Shown: positions 47,766-60,715, numbered from the stretch's first letter. The stretch: DNA of 64,000 nucleotides from Microvelia longipes (GCA_018340805.1 JACMZG010000008.1:13980038-14044037); one strand, 5' to 3'. The notes: generated by a model from the letters alone, not told the origin. Numbers and translations: made by a program.

Positions 47766-48249
47766 AAACTATGCCTCTAAAATTTGCAGTGCACATGATT
47801 GTTTGCACTAGTTCAATGCTCAGTTGGTGTTTTTCTTTAATGACGGCAAACCATGGAAGTCATTATGTTCTTTTGATGGAAATGTACCAAAAACGTCTGG
47901 CGAGACCAGTTTGTTGCTTGTTTTCGGTTAAAAACTATAGGGGTCTAACTGAGGTCTTCAGTTACTTTGGGAAAAAGCCTATTTTAAGTTTCTATAGCTT
48001 TCATTAGAAACATTACATGCCCCACTGCTAGACTTAGCTTTCCTGATCTTGAAGCCATAAAGCAGAAACTTGTAAAACATTTATATAAGCTACTATTGAG
48101 AGTCCTAAATTTTGCCTAAACCCAGGTACATTTTGGGTTAGGTATTTTTTATGAGTACCTGACATCGCATTGGCTTGGATCACCACCGGCTTAACCTCCC
48201 TTTTGATGGACGGCACGTGAAAGGATTTACATTCCTCGCATGAAAACCT

Positions 48250-48365
48250 TAAAGGCCACGACCGGTATAGAACCCAGTCCTGGTTCTATACAGTCCGTCT
48301 GGGTGGCAGGCGCACTTGCTAACCATAACACCACCGAGACATCCCCCAGTTGCGACTGGGGGATG
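48250..48365 (-). repeat. tRNA-derived SINE
   Basis: The minus strand reads like a tRNA: CTCGGTGGTGTTATGGTTAG, then CAAGTGCGCCTGCCACCCAG and a B-box GGTTCTATACC (48274-48264). A 16-base insertion with a repeated GGACTG separates the anticodon arm from the B-box arm. The 5' end abuts a perfect hairpin (CATCCCCCAGT...ACTGGGGGATG, 48340-48365). The promoter order A box then B box fits Pol III. The parent tRNA isotype cannot be fixed by eye. Confidence 0.6.
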
Positions 48366-48469
48366 TCCGCATTAATGACCCCACAATTATTATTAGTTCT
48401 GGTTTTATTTATTGACATATATATGTGAAACAAAACAATGTATGTGAAACAAATGTGTCATTAATTGAC

Positions 48470-48660
48470 ATTATGTAAACAAATTAAGGATTGTCACTAA
48501 TACATTTGAAAATTCGCTGATATCTTGGCAGTATACCACTTATATAATCCAGCAATATGACGAACTGATAGAATACAACAACCACGCGACCGCAAATCGG
48601 CCACAGGGAGGCACGGAGGCTGCCAGCGGTAAAGAAGCATACATCCACACATACATATTA
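48470..48660 (+). repeat. repeat family E, copy 2
   Basis: ATGTAAACAAATTAAGG, TTTGAAAATTCGCTG and TTGGCAGTATACCACTTATA are shared with 41990-42300 (minus) and 59744-59890. It passes into a GC-rich tail (about 48585-48630) and then into a family A fragment. Confidence 0.55.
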
Positions 48661-49187
48661 TACACCAACTTTAAAAAATCACTAAACGTGAAGAAATCTT
48701 CGAATCAGTTTGAAAATTTGACACGCATATAGCCAATATATGACCAACAAATGTGGTTAATTTCATTACTTTATCAGCCTTAGTTAATTTTTTTAATGAC
48801 ATGAATCCGTTTTTAGTAATTGTTTTTTGAATCAAGTTTTTTTATTGACAATAAAATTATTAAAAATAAATTATTAGAGCTTTATGTTTTTTTTCTTAGT
48901 TATTTATGACGAATAATAAAAACTATTTTCTGAAAAGCACAACGAGACCTCAATATTGATTTTTGTACCAAGTTATGACTCTCTAGCAACACACTGGGAC
49001 TACAGTGATAACAGACGGACACCTACACACATATATAGCCAAATAATTTGGGTATAAACCATTCATGAGTTGTTTAAAAAACCTAAAACGGATTAATTAA
49101 TTCAGTTTTAATTCCGGTTTATAATTATTAGGGCAAAAACATTACTTGTCCTATATACTAAGGGTATAAATGAGGAAAAGTAAGAAT
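48660..49187 (+). repeat. repeat family A, 3' two-thirds
   Basis: It is collinear with the second part of the family, ending GGTATAAATGAGGAAAAGTA. Confidence 0.6.
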
Positions 49188-50366
49188 GGAGATGGAAATA
49201 GTTTTTAACCTAATTTAGAACAGGATGCAAGTTTAGTACAATCCCATTTATATATAGTTTTAAACGACAAAAACGGAGTTTCTAAAATCTAATTACCAAA
49301 CTATATCTTTATCTGTGAGGCTAACGTGATAATTTTTATACTGGTACATTTTTATACTAAACTTTTAGTTTGTCCGAAATTTCTCCTGATTGATACGTGT
49401 TTGTACTTAAAAAAACATATTGTCACGTCAGTCATACCAACTCATAGCGCTGATCTAATTGTGCGTGAAGCTCGTTCATATTTGAACTACACCTTATCTA
49501 CATCCGGCCTGATTTACAAAAGATGACTTCATGTGTCAACTTCATGTACTTTTGCTTTCTTTTAGAATATTTGAATTTTATTATTTGAGCAGATCGAGAA
49601 GTTATTGAAAGGGCTTAAGGATAGGCTAATTATACTATGCCTACGATTTCTTTTAGATCTAAGGATATTTGAAAATATAATTTTTAGCAAATTTTTATCA
49701 CAAAATGACGGTTATGAGGTTGATTATAGATGCAAGAGGAGTGAGGGAGGGGTATTGTCATTATTTTTTAAACTTTTGAGAAGATGCCTTTGTCTTCACA
49801 AATTTATAGTTATAAAGCTTGTAAAATAGGTTTAGCGATCAATTTCACTTAATGATTTTTTTAATCTATTTCAAAATCCTGGGGACAGAAGTTGTTAATA
49901 TGTTTTACAAATGATCACTTGTGCGATTGTTTGGATTTTAAAAAAAAGACTGGTTTTATATATTATCAGTTTAAAAACGTAGTCGTTGGCTTTACACTAT
50001 TTGAGATATCTGAACAGCCCATAGATTGGTACCATCATTACCCGGTAACGACCGCAAAAAAGAAAAAATGTTAAGTTGAAGGTGGTTCTCTTAAGAACAT
50101 TATGAACTGCAAAAAGTCCTTGGAGCAGCAATTATAAGACATTTTGCCGTCTCAATATTTTATCTAAGACCATTTTTAGCATCTATAACCAACCGTAACT
50201 TAAAATTAATAAATAATTTGATATTAATTGTTACTGAAATATTAACTCATTCCAGGAATCATTTGCTTAGAGTAAAACTTTCTATCTACTCACGGGAAGA
50301 AAATATGACTAACTATAGTCAAGTAAAGTATCATCTGGATTAATATAAATAATATAATAATATATT

Positions 50367-50450
<84 letters not shown>

Positions 50451-50784
50451 AATAATATAAAATAATGGTAATATTTTTGGTGTTTATAGTATTGTTTCAA
50501 CTTACGCACCTGTCATCTTTTGTGATACTTTTACTACAGTCAATCATTCCGATAAAAAAATGTGTATGCTCATCGTTAAAATAATTGTTATCTTACCGTA
50601 AAGCGTAGAATGCATGACTAAAACAGACTCTTTTTAAACAGTAATTATTAACTTGCATAATTAAGTTCTCTGAAAACAAGCAAAGAAAGTGAAACACACA
50701 AGTTGCCCGCATGTTTCATCAAGTTGACAACTATTTCTCACTTTATATGTAATCTAATTGGTTTGAGGAAGTAGTTATTACTTT

Positions 50785-51546
50785 TCCATATTTATACCGT
50801 AGGTATATAAGAAAAGTGTTGTGTTTACAAAAATCCGAAACCGGGATGTCACCGGAATTATCCGCTTCAGGTGTTTTTAAGGCCTCATGAGTGTTTTTCA
50901 CAATGTTGTCTGTTTGTATGTATGTGTCTGCTAACATCGTATCTCCTAATGTATTTATGCTAAAGATTTGAAACTTTGTACAAATATCAGTCTACCGCTG
51001 TTGTGATATTTGGGAAATAATTTTATTATGACGTCATAATTCTGCAATAATGCCTCAGCAAAAATTTCTTATACACGGAAATATAATGCGATCTGATTGA
51101 AATTTAACACACATGCGGCCATATATAAGAATGATATATGTGCTATGATTCATCTCATTATTAGCATTAATTAAATTTTTATCAAATTACTTGATTAAAT
51201 TTTTAAAGAATTGTAAAAAACCGGAAAACAATCCAATTGAGTTTAAACTTAGTACAAGTATACACCTTTACGTAATAAATAAGTACACTAAGTTTCGTTT
51301 CAATACGACAAGGATACCTATGATTTTTGTTGCATCATAAAACTTAAGCAGCATTGAGAATGATCAGTGCTGTATGGGTGACCGCTGAGAATGAAACGGA
51401 TGCATTTACTATCTGAGGACGAGCAAAGCGAGTCCGAAGACATGCTGCAGTATAAATTTAGTGAATTGTATATTCTGAGGATTAGCGATTCGAGTCCGAA
51501 GTAGGGAGGATAAGGAAAAGTTCCGAGGCACCCCGTACCCGATTTT
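50785..51546 (-). repeat. repeat family A, copy 3 (near full length)
   Basis: On the minus strand it starts at TCGGGTACGGGGTGCCTCGG and ends with the family's CCTACGGTATAAAT-type terminus. It gives the cleanest 5' end of the family. Confidence 0.75.
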
Positions 51547-51845
51547 TTGACTTAGTTTAAAAACTAATTTTAATTAATGATAATAATTTTAATAATAATT
51601 TCAATATATTTTAATAATCTAAATAAATAAAAATATACATATATACATTATTTAATTATGCAGATATGTTATTTAATTAATAACTAAACAAAAACGGGTA
51701 CGGGGGTACCCGATATATGATAACAGACACACACACAGAAAACTTCTTGAAAACCACTTTGCTTTAAAACACCTGAAACTGATAATTACAGTGACATTCC
51801 GGTTTCGGACTTTTTGCAAACACAATACTTTTTCTATAAACTATT

Positions 51846-52060
51846 AGAAATAAATATTCACAGAATTAGCTCAAATTCTGTGAATATTCATTTATTTAAT
51901 TCTAGTCTTATGTATATGTGCTTTATTTGTTTTCTGTGATTTTTAGTTGTTAATGTAGTGTTTAGTTTATTAGTCTGATGATGCTCACTGTGTTGGGTGA
52001 AATGGCCATAGCTTAATTTTATAGCTAATTAACTTATAGAATTAAAGTCATTGTTTTTTG
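51846..52060 (+). mobile_element. possible Penelope-like fragment with a hammerhead
   Basis: It begins with a hairpin (AATAAATATTCACAGAAT and complement, about 51847-51897), followed 80 bases later by a hammerhead motif and a TTATAGAATTAAAGTCATTG end. The borders are approximate and no target duplication was found. Confidence 0.45.
51972..52013 (+). ncRNA. hammerhead ribozyme, type I, Penelope-like
   Basis: AGT, CTGATGA (51975-51981), stem II GCTCA/TGGGT (loop CTGTGT), GAAA (51999-52002), stem III ATG-GC-CAT, cleavage base A (AUA), then GCT pairing with AGT (one wobble). The core is intact. Its sequence is independent of the other copies, so it represents another lineage. Confidence 0.6.
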
Positions 52061-53206
52061 AATTATAAAAATAATGGGTATAAAATAAAAATGGATTTAA
52101 AAATTATATGGGACTTATTCGGAAAATAAAACAAATAAATTTCCTTATAAAAATATTTTTAATGTAGGTTGGGTTACTTCTCGTATTTGTACCAGGGTGT
52201 AAGAGTATTATTGTATTATTTCTCTAATATATTATATATATTATGCTTAGTTATAAATTCCTACTTTGATGAAGTTTATGCATAACCCTTTGAGTAAATG
52301 CGGAGTCATTGTATCATACTAAATTAATAACATCCATTAAATAAGAAAATGAATTATTTTCGTTGATGTCTAACACATTTTCAAAGGAAATATTGCTTTT
52401 TTAACAGAAATTTATTGCACAAGATATTTCCTCAGCTCTTAATATAGAATAATAATTTGAGTAGATAATGCAATCTTGGTGTTTCAAGATATCTATGACA
52501 ATTTAATTATATACTGACTTCTGCAAAAAGGTTTAGTATGTCAAAAGTTCTTAAGTTTCGGACTGCAAAGCACTTCGTGAAAACACTTTATTGTATTTTA
52601 CGGTAATGACTAGAACGGGTTTGACGTAATTAAACGAAACTGCGTACTCACTAAAGATTGTATTATGATGCTATAAACGATTTGTGTCACAAGTGCGAAT
52701 CTTTTCACACTTACACTGGTACAACTGGTTTCTGTGTGACATCCGTTGCTATAGCTAGAAAACTAGAGAATAATCAGAGTGGAAAATGTGACGGAGGTCC
52801 ATACCCTGCTCATGTGTCAGATGAGTAAGTCCTAACTCAGCCTAATACTCCCTACAAGACTTTGTCACACTCAGACAGCTTTCAATGTAACAAGTGTATC
52901 TTTATATTGCAACTTACTAGTTTACACATTTATTTTTGGTAATAGGATAGCTATATGTTATTTATGCTTGTGGATAATTGCTTGAGTAAGACTAGTGGGA
53001 TCAAAAGATCTTTTGGGACTGCATAGACTGAAAAGTAATTACATATGTGCAACAAATAAGTTCGACGAGTTTTAACTAATTTATATTCCGTGGCATTTAT
53101 ATAACTTTTGAATCCTGACAAATATATTATTTGAATATTGACAAATATATATGTCAATGGATATATTTGTTATATACTTACGATGTCGGTAAATTTATTG
53201 ATAAGC

Positions 53207-53568
53207 AGTCTAGTCAGTCAAGTGCATAATCAGAGGATAACTAACGTTTGTCACGTGAGATGAGAAATTCATCTAATTCCATTTATAATTCGGTTTGTCC
53301 AGTTTCTGGGTTGGTTAACGGCTTTGAGGCTCTAGCCTCCTATTACCCAATGGGAATCAGTCAATGAATTGAAAGAATTGCTAAACTTGGATTATTTCTT
53401 TGGGGATTACTTAACTTTAACACTCAAATGGTCAAGTTGCTAGAGCCTCAAACGTTAACAGTCCCAAAACAGAAAATGGACAAACCCAACTATATAAAGA
53501 ACGAAATGGGTTTCTCATGAGACTAACATTTGTCATCCTCTGAATATGCACTAGACTGACTAGACTGC
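53207..53568. mobile_element. fold-back element, about 362 bp
   Basis: The arms of about 130 bases are inverted: AGTCTAGTCAGTCAAGTGCAT, less its first base, leads to TCAGAGGATAAC, GTTTGTCCAGTTTCTG and GAGGCTCTAGC. The complements follow in reverse order on the right. There is no coding capacity. The family was not seen elsewhere in the window. Confidence 0.8.
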
Positions 53569-54227
53569 CTTACAAAAAATTATTTATTTTATTTATTTAT
53601 TTATTTTCTAAGAGTTGATACAAATACATAAAATTACAAAAGTAAAATTACAATTGTGTCTCTGAGTCAAAATCTTAACTTAATTACAAAGAACAATCAA
53701 GTAATCAACCTATGGTATTAATTACAAACAGTATTTCCAGTATTATTTAATTAAAAGGCTGCCTGCTGTATTAATTTTATAAGCTTTCATTTAACTTAAG
53801 TTTACCACCCTAGACATTAAGTTACTTAATGATTTTTAGGTCGTCAGTTTAGCAAGACTGAAGTAACACATCCTTAAGCTTAGGGTAGTTATGACATCCT
53901 GAGAACGAGCGAAGCGAGACTGAAGTTATATTATAATTTAGGTTTTGGTGCGTACAGCACCAAAACCTGGTCAATACAGTCAATACAGCATTGACCTGGA
54001 AAGGAGTGACTTTATCCATAGTATGCTTAAACAAAACATTAATTACGAATTTTAGTATATTTATTTAGGTATACACTAAAGTAATATTTAAACCAAGTAG
54101 GGAAACTCCTATACTGACACATGTAAAAAAATTCAGACCTGCCCGATCAGCTGATAGCTGGCTCAAAAATAAAAAATAGCTAAAATTAGAATAACTGCGC
54201 ATGCGCCTTTTCGGATTTAGGTTTTTT

Positions 54228-54905
54228 ATTTAATTTTATTGGCAACCCTGATAACATTAGGTGAGTTTTACATTTATCGTGTTTTCGTACTTTAATATGT
54301 ACGTGATAATTTAATGATTTTGTATTAAATTCTGTTAAATAATTGTTATAATAATTTAGTTAAAGAAAAAGAGAAACTATAGTAAAGGTAAACCACATGT
54401 TTTTATTAAGATTTTGAAGAAAATGCAGACGACAGTGTATTGCCTTAAAATTACAATTGCTTTTATTACATTAAAAAAAATTTGGTTAAATTTGATAAAT
54501 TACTAATTACAGTTAATATTTGAAGGGGAAAAACAAATACCATTTGCAATAATGTACTAAGTTAAGTAGTGCACACGAAAAAAAAAGTTTAATTAGCCGC
54601 TCGTTTTAAGTAATTTAAACAAACCTAGTATTTAATTATTCGAACTTAAACCACTATTGGATGCAGAAAAATGTATTTCTTACACAAATTATTAACAATT
54701 TAAACTAAACTGTTCAAATAAGTGTAATAAAAACAAAAAATTTGAGTACCGTAAATAGTTTGTTTACATTTACTAGGGTACAAGAAAATGGCCGCGGTCA
54801 TAGGAAAATTTGAACCAACTCCCTGGTGGACAAAATGTGAACTACATGCCAGGTCTGACAGAAACCGCGTTTGTTTCCTTACTTGGTTTATATATTACTT
54901 TATAC
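54228..54905 (+). repeat. repeat family B, short copy
   Basis: It is collinear with 32528-34000 but lacks that copy's 890-base middle segment. It runs into a family A fragment at about 54900. Confidence 0.7.
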
Positions 54906-55350
54906 ACATAAACCAATTTTTAACTCAATTGGATTATTTTTTGATTTACGTACACAAGTTATTTGTAGAAATTTAATTGACGCTGATAACGAGTTGAAAC
55001 TTAGCAGTCTTATACATCGCTAAATGCGTGCTTAACTTCAATCCGATCGCATCATTTTTCCGCGTTTTGTGATTTTTCAAAAATTTTCTGAGTTATTATT
55101 GTGGGTTAATGACATCATAAAAAAATATTTCCCGAATACTACAACTACAGCGGTAGACTGATTTTTGTACAAAGTTTCATTTCTCTTGGATACATATTCT
55201 GGGAGCTGCGATTATATCAGACACACACATACAGATAGGCAACTTTGCGAAAACACTTAGGGGTCCTTAAAACACTTGAAACAGATAATTCCAGTGACAT
55301 ACTTAAAACACAATACTCTTTCTATATAACCTATGTTATAAATAAGGAAA
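54900..55350 (+). repeat. repeat family A, 3' part
   Basis: CTGATTTTTGTACAAAGTTTC, apart from one base, ACACACACATACAGATAGGC and ATAAATAAGGAAAAG mark the second half of the family. Confidence 0.6.
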
Positions 55351-56315
55351 AGAAAAATATGACTTCGTTTAGGAAGTAACTTACTAACCTACCTCGCATA
55401 CATTTCGATCTATATTAAATATTAATTGATGTAGGTGATTTTTCAATATATTTTATCAATATTAATTGATGAATTTCCTATTCAATAAGTGATACCTCAA
55501 GTTTTTTCATTAAAAAAAGTCACGTTAAAATATAAGTCCTGCATTAACTAGATATCTTAATTTAGATAATTAGTAAAAGTTGTTTGATTAAAAAATATGC
55601 CTCAATATTCGAACAAATCTATTCCATTAAATGATTAGCCACGTTGTTGTTCGAAGAGAAAACATATCCAAAACTATACTTTGATTAGTTTTGGTCCATT
55701 TCCTGAAACCTGTTGCGGGCTTTGTTTTGAACGTGAATAGAGACAGTGAAGAATGTAGAACCTTTAAGTGATTGTCCGTGTATGTCAGATTTCAAATGAC
55801 TTGTGTATTCATTATATCAATGAAGTTGTTTTTCTTATCGACCTGATTATGTTATTAATACTTGGTCACGCTGGGCTGAACACATCTGTCAATTTTATAT
55901 GTCTTTGTGACCCGGTCACACTACTAACATTATCATCAATTATTGTTTTGCATGACAATCTTCTATCCCTTTTAGTTTGACATCATATTTAGTCCAATTC
56001 AAAAAGTATTTTAATATGTTTTTGTTTTAGTGGTCTACTTTTTTTGATTCCCGATTCGTTGGTTCTAAAAATGTTTACTCAAAACTTTTAGGTAACTCGT
56101 TAAAGGACGTTAGAAACATTCTAGTGCTGTGGTCTGCAAGCTTTGCCCTCTTCTTAAAGAAAACAAAAATATTGCTCAAGCTTTTGGTAAAGTTTGGTTA
56201 TGCTTTTTTGCCTGACCAGGACGCAGGAGACACAGAACTTACCGAGTCAGGTCTCGGAATATATATTATGAATTCACGATGTGTGTGTTTGTGTGTATAT
56301 ATAAATAAATATATA

Positions 56316-56381
<66 letters not shown>

Positions 56382-57521
56382 CCGTTTAGTTTTAAAGCAG
56401 ACATTTATGTCACGCACCCTAACTTCGTCCCTGATTTAGTGATTTTTCCCCAAAATAAATTCCCTAGAAAAAGGTAATCTAAAAGGACTTACTAAGGCTT
56501 TACTAAAAGAGTTTACTAGAATGATTAAACAACGAGATCGACCAGGGTTTCTAAAATTTGACCAAATTTTTAAATTAAAATTTAAACTTTTAATCTATTT
56601 TACATTTATTTAAAAATATTTCTAAGTCAAAAAGTGAAATCGTAAATAAGTCGCACTAAACAAAGTATTATTGAGGCTTGAGGCTATGGTTTTACATACG
56701 TGTGTACTTATTAAAAAAATAGTTTTCTAGCTTTTGGCTTTTAAATATAAAATAAAATTTACTTTGCATTATCTCTGCTGAGATGTTTACGACTGGCGTT
56801 CATTTTGGTTTTGTTGTTTAAAATATTACGTGTTTTCTTAAGTGTAAAAATATAAACATTACACAGAAAAAAGTTTTACAATGAAAGTATTTTTTTTAAA
56901 TATTTTCATATATATCAGCATGAATATTCACTTCTTGGCATTTAAAAAACCAATAAATAAATAATATGATTGAAAAAATTCATTGGGATACAAAATATTA
57001 CAAAAGGTAAAAATCAGTCACGGCCAGTCATAATGGCTGACAGTTTAGTATCAGTTGTAAAAACAAAAACAGGGAGTTTTCTTTTAAATTCTCCCAACTG
57101 ACAAAATAATAGTGAAGAAAATCCAAGTGGTAATAATTCGATGACAACTGGAATATTTGAGTGACTGGCGTCTACCGCATTCAGACAACATGCTTAAAAA
57201 AATCATCTAGTGAAAGTAACCTGGACTTCCTCAGTGAAAAACATGTTAGCTGTAAAAACATTGGAAACTATTAACTCACTTCATATGTACGACTTTATTT
57301 ATTTTATTTAGCACGTAAACAACCTACTCGCTCTTACGCAAAGGTGTCTAAAATCAAAATAAACGCTATTAAACTGTAAATTTTTGTAACTTATATAGAA
57401 TCTTATCAATAGGTAATAATTCAAGAACTATTTCACACATTTAGACGTACTTCATTGTCTTTAAAAAAAATACTGTTCTATTTTGATATTTCTTGTTTTA
57501 TTATTTTAATTCTAAAACTTA

Positions 57522-57758
57522 TACAGAGTACACTAAAAGTCTTTAGGCTCTGTTGGTGCCCTGATGAGTTAGACGTAAGGAAGAAGAGTGGGCCATGACA
57601 TTATGTCGAGTCATCAATGATGACGAATATCGAATGATGGAACAATTCCCAGATGTAGCATTGCAATTTGCTTGTTACATTTCCTAGGTGTCTCTCACAC
57701 AATTAAATTGTGTCAACTATTCATGCTTTGCAAAACTCGGTAGTTTCAAATGGTATAA
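57522..57758 (+). mobile_element. retrozyme-like element with hammerhead, copy 2
   Basis: Single-orientation copy: the hammerhead at 57548, then a block shared with 60.15 kb (CATGACATT, TCATCAATGATGACGAAT, GATGTAGCATTGCA), then the tail TTTGCAAAACTCGGTAGT shared with copy 1. A possible 9-bp target duplication TAAAACTTA lies at 57513-57521 and 57759-57767; this is weak in AT-rich DNA. Confidence 0.55.
57548..57588 (+). ncRNA. hammerhead-like motif, type III, degraded
   Basis: CTCTGT, T, GGTGCC and CTGATGAG (57561-57568) are intact, but the distal core reads GGAAGAAGAG where the other copies have CGAAACAGAG. It is predicted to be inactive. Confidence 0.5.
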
Positions 57759-59328
57759 TAAAACTTAATTTTAATGAAACGTACTTTTTTGTGTAATGGG
57801 AACTTCTTTTTGGTGGTGTAGAACTAGAAACAGTAATATTCTGCTAGCCCTTTTTTCTTCGGCTGTTACATACATATTTGGCGTTACATCTATATTTACA
57901 TATTACATCTATATTTTGCGAATAAATAGAGACCAAAGTAATTTAGAGGGTAAATTTGATTGGGCTTTTTGGGTTCTAGTTGTTGGGCTTGTTAGGTTCT
58001 GTTTGTATATATACAAGACATTTTGCCCGTTGTATATTTTTGTCTAAAACTGCTACTTTGTCGGGAATAAATGGCCAAAGTGTAAAAATTAAAATGAATT
58101 TGCCAAGAGTAAAATGCCTTATTTTTGGCTTTAGAGCGTGAATCATTCATTACCTCATTTTAAGGTATTTTTAGTCATTAATGCTGCTAGATTTAAGGCA
58201 AATAGCAACCCTGATTTTTTTTAAATTTTTTAAAAGTAATGAATGATTTATGTTCTTAAGCCAAAAATAGGGAAATTTTATTCTAGGCATATTCTATTTA
58301 ATGTCAATACTTAAGCTTCAATTTTGAGTTGAAATCTTTAATTTTTACACTTTAGGCACTTAATTCCGCCAGATAAGGGGTCTTAGCCCAAAAAATATGC
58401 ATGAGGCAAACTGTCTTGTATATATCCAAAGTTTTTCTTCCAATTTTTCTTTTGACTATTTTTTTTTACAAAATCAGTAGGGGTAATTTTTTACAAAATT
58501 TTGCAAGGGACACCCGAAGTTAACTGCGCCATCTAAAAGGAGTCCCTTTTACCCTAAAAAATACCCTATGTTTCATTAATTTATGTCTGAAGGTTCAAAA
58601 TTTAATAAAGTGGGCAGGGAATTTTTGACCACTCTGTATAGATAACATACTACTTTTTTTTTGTAGATACTTTAATACTCAATATACAAACTTATTTAAT
58701 CGTTTTTGAATAATAAATATTCTACATGGTTGAGGGACTTCAAATAGTCATCCTTAAAGCCAAATTTTGTTTAACAAACAAAATTGATTAATTAAATTGT
58801 TTCTATAGACAGATTTTGACGTATTAAATGATCTTTTCAAGCGTCTAGGTTTTCTATCTTTATTTGACGATTTAACTTAATTGAGCCTTTATAAATGAGT
58901 GAGTTTAATTTACGAATTCAGCCACTACACTTTACCCGGGGACAATACTAGTAAGTACAAGATGAACTAAACTAATAAAGGCTCGACTTTATTATCTCTT
59001 TGTTAACCCTAATCTGCTCTTAAACAGAATTTGGACCAGCGACAAGTTTGAAGCTTTTAACGTGGTGTTTTATATTCAGCCCACTTGTCAGATTCCACCA
59101 GTAGCCAAGTTATCGGTTCATTGCGAACACTCTAAAAACTGCGAGGCTCTCTATTTACTTAGCCATGAGCGAGAAGAGAGAAATTTTCTTTCGGTGAATT
59201 TTCATAGAAAATGAGCTTACGAGGTTGGGGTCGAGGAGAGGTGTAGAGGTGGGGTTGGATCTTTTTTAGATCCAACCTTAGAGGTGGGGAAAGGAGGGGG
59301 CACACTGATCAATAATAATATATATTAT

Positions 59329-59401
<73 letters not shown>

Positions 59402-60145
59402 CACTCGAGTATATGCATGTATGTATGAACGAGATTTTTGTTTCTAGATGTTTCTATGGGACACGTTAACTATCGAGCGCTTTCTCGGATCAAAACTTGG
59501 TACAAGAATCAACTCTGTTAATTTCCAGAACTCTGTTGTTTATGAAATATGTGTGACCACATTAACCCACAATAATGACCCCACAAACATTTCAAAAATC
59601 AAAAGTTTTTTAAAGTGTTTAGATCGGGTTGAAATTTTTTAATCATGTACTACTATGTATGGTTAATTAAAATACGAAGTTTAATTTTACTATCAGTGTT
59701 TTTTTTCTGGGCTTTATTGGTTGACTTGTTTGACATATTTAAACAAATCACGTTTTTTTTACTAATTCATTTGAAAATTCGCTTGTATCGTGGCAGTATG
59801 CCACTTAAATAAACTAGTAGTATGATAGACTGATATAGGACCACAACCATGCCACATTTAGGTCACATGTTTTGTTAACAAAGGGCTATGGGAAAAACGA
59901 TAATATTCATTTTTAAAAAATGTTTTAGAGCCTACTGACCTGTCAAGTAGATCTTAGGACATTCTAGTGATATAAGTTTAGAAATAATTATAAAAAAAAT
60001 CATAGTATGTGTTCTATGAGCCCCTGGTTAAGTAGTTTATGGTTTGTGAAACAAAGCTCATTGTTTCAGGAAGTGGATTTCATACATAATTATGTAAATA
60101 AAAGTCTGTTTTCTAAAAGTAATAGTTTTCAACAAGTATAGTTAT

Positions 60146-60319
60146 CACAATATAATTGTGCGAGAGACACCAAGGAAATGTAACAAGCAAAATGCAATGC
60201 TACATCTGGGAACTGTTCCATCATTCGACATTCGTCATCATTGATGGCTCGACACAATGTCATGTTCCACTCTGTTTCGTTGCGTCTAACTCATCAGGGC
60301 GCCGACAGTATAGTATAGT
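60146..60319 (-). mobile_element. retrozyme-like element with hammerhead, copy 3 (174 bp)
   Basis: It is bounded by the exact 12-bp direct repeat AAGTATAGTTAT (60134-60145 and 60320-60331), a target duplication of the size seen for the Penelope-like hairpins. Minus-strand order is hammerhead (60308-60270), TGACATTGTGTCGA block, TCATCAATGATGACGAAT, GATGTAGCATTGC, and the terminus CACAATTATATTGTG. This is the simplest and best bounded copy of the family. Confidence 0.72.
60270..60308 (-). ncRNA. predicted type III hammerhead ribozyme, copy 3 (best core)
   Basis: Minus strand: CTGT (60308-60305), C as the cleavage base (GUC), GGCGCC (60303-60298), CTGATGAG (60297-60290), stem II GTT-AGACGC-AAC with three perfect pairs, GAAA, ACAGAG. 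Stem III has four pairs (CTGT/ACAG). Stem I is only a palindromic 6-mer, enough for two pairs with a tiny loop or for pairing between two molecules. Confidence 0.65.
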
Positions 60320-60437
60320 AAGTATAGTTATGTCAAAACGGGTTTTCAATACAACATAATATAGGTAAACCTCGATGCTGGTAAGAACGGGATAGTCTTG
60401 TCGTGAGATCTAAGGCTGGACGCCGGCACAAATTTTA

Positions 60438-60715
60438 TTCTGCATCCAGTCACGAATCTTACAATTAGACTCAAGAAGTAAAAATAACTTTTTTCATTTC
60501 ATTTTTGGAGAATTATATTCATATAGTATATTTATTTTTCTTTCCTTTTATTTATTTTTTTTTAAATTTATTGTACCCGTATGTTTTATTTTTTTATCCT
60601 CTGGTTTAAAGATACTAAGGTAGACGTATCTTAGGCTAAAAGTCCCTTAGTGCCATCATAATATTAGTTGAAATTTAATTGTGGATATAGAATTTTATTT
60701 CTATCCTTTAGATGA
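60438..60715 (+). repeat. repeat family D, copy 2
   Basis: It is collinear with 27920-28150 (CTGCATCCAGTCACGAATCT, TTAGACTCAAGAAG, GATACTAAGG, GTTGAAATTTAATTGTGGAT). It begins about 120 bases from retrozyme-like copy 3. Confidence 0.5.

Noticed and set aside
52778..52824. Possible 47-base exon of matching phase (reading VENVTEVHTLLMCQM) continuing the 37.8-kb exon
   Set aside because: It has a good GTAAGT donor but no polypyrimidine tract before the acceptor. It is too short to exclude chance, and the peptide is not recognised.
57796..58047. Open stretch of 83 codons with hydrophobic segments
   Set aside because: AT-rich composition, no recognisable motif and no splice context; such stretches are expected by chance here.
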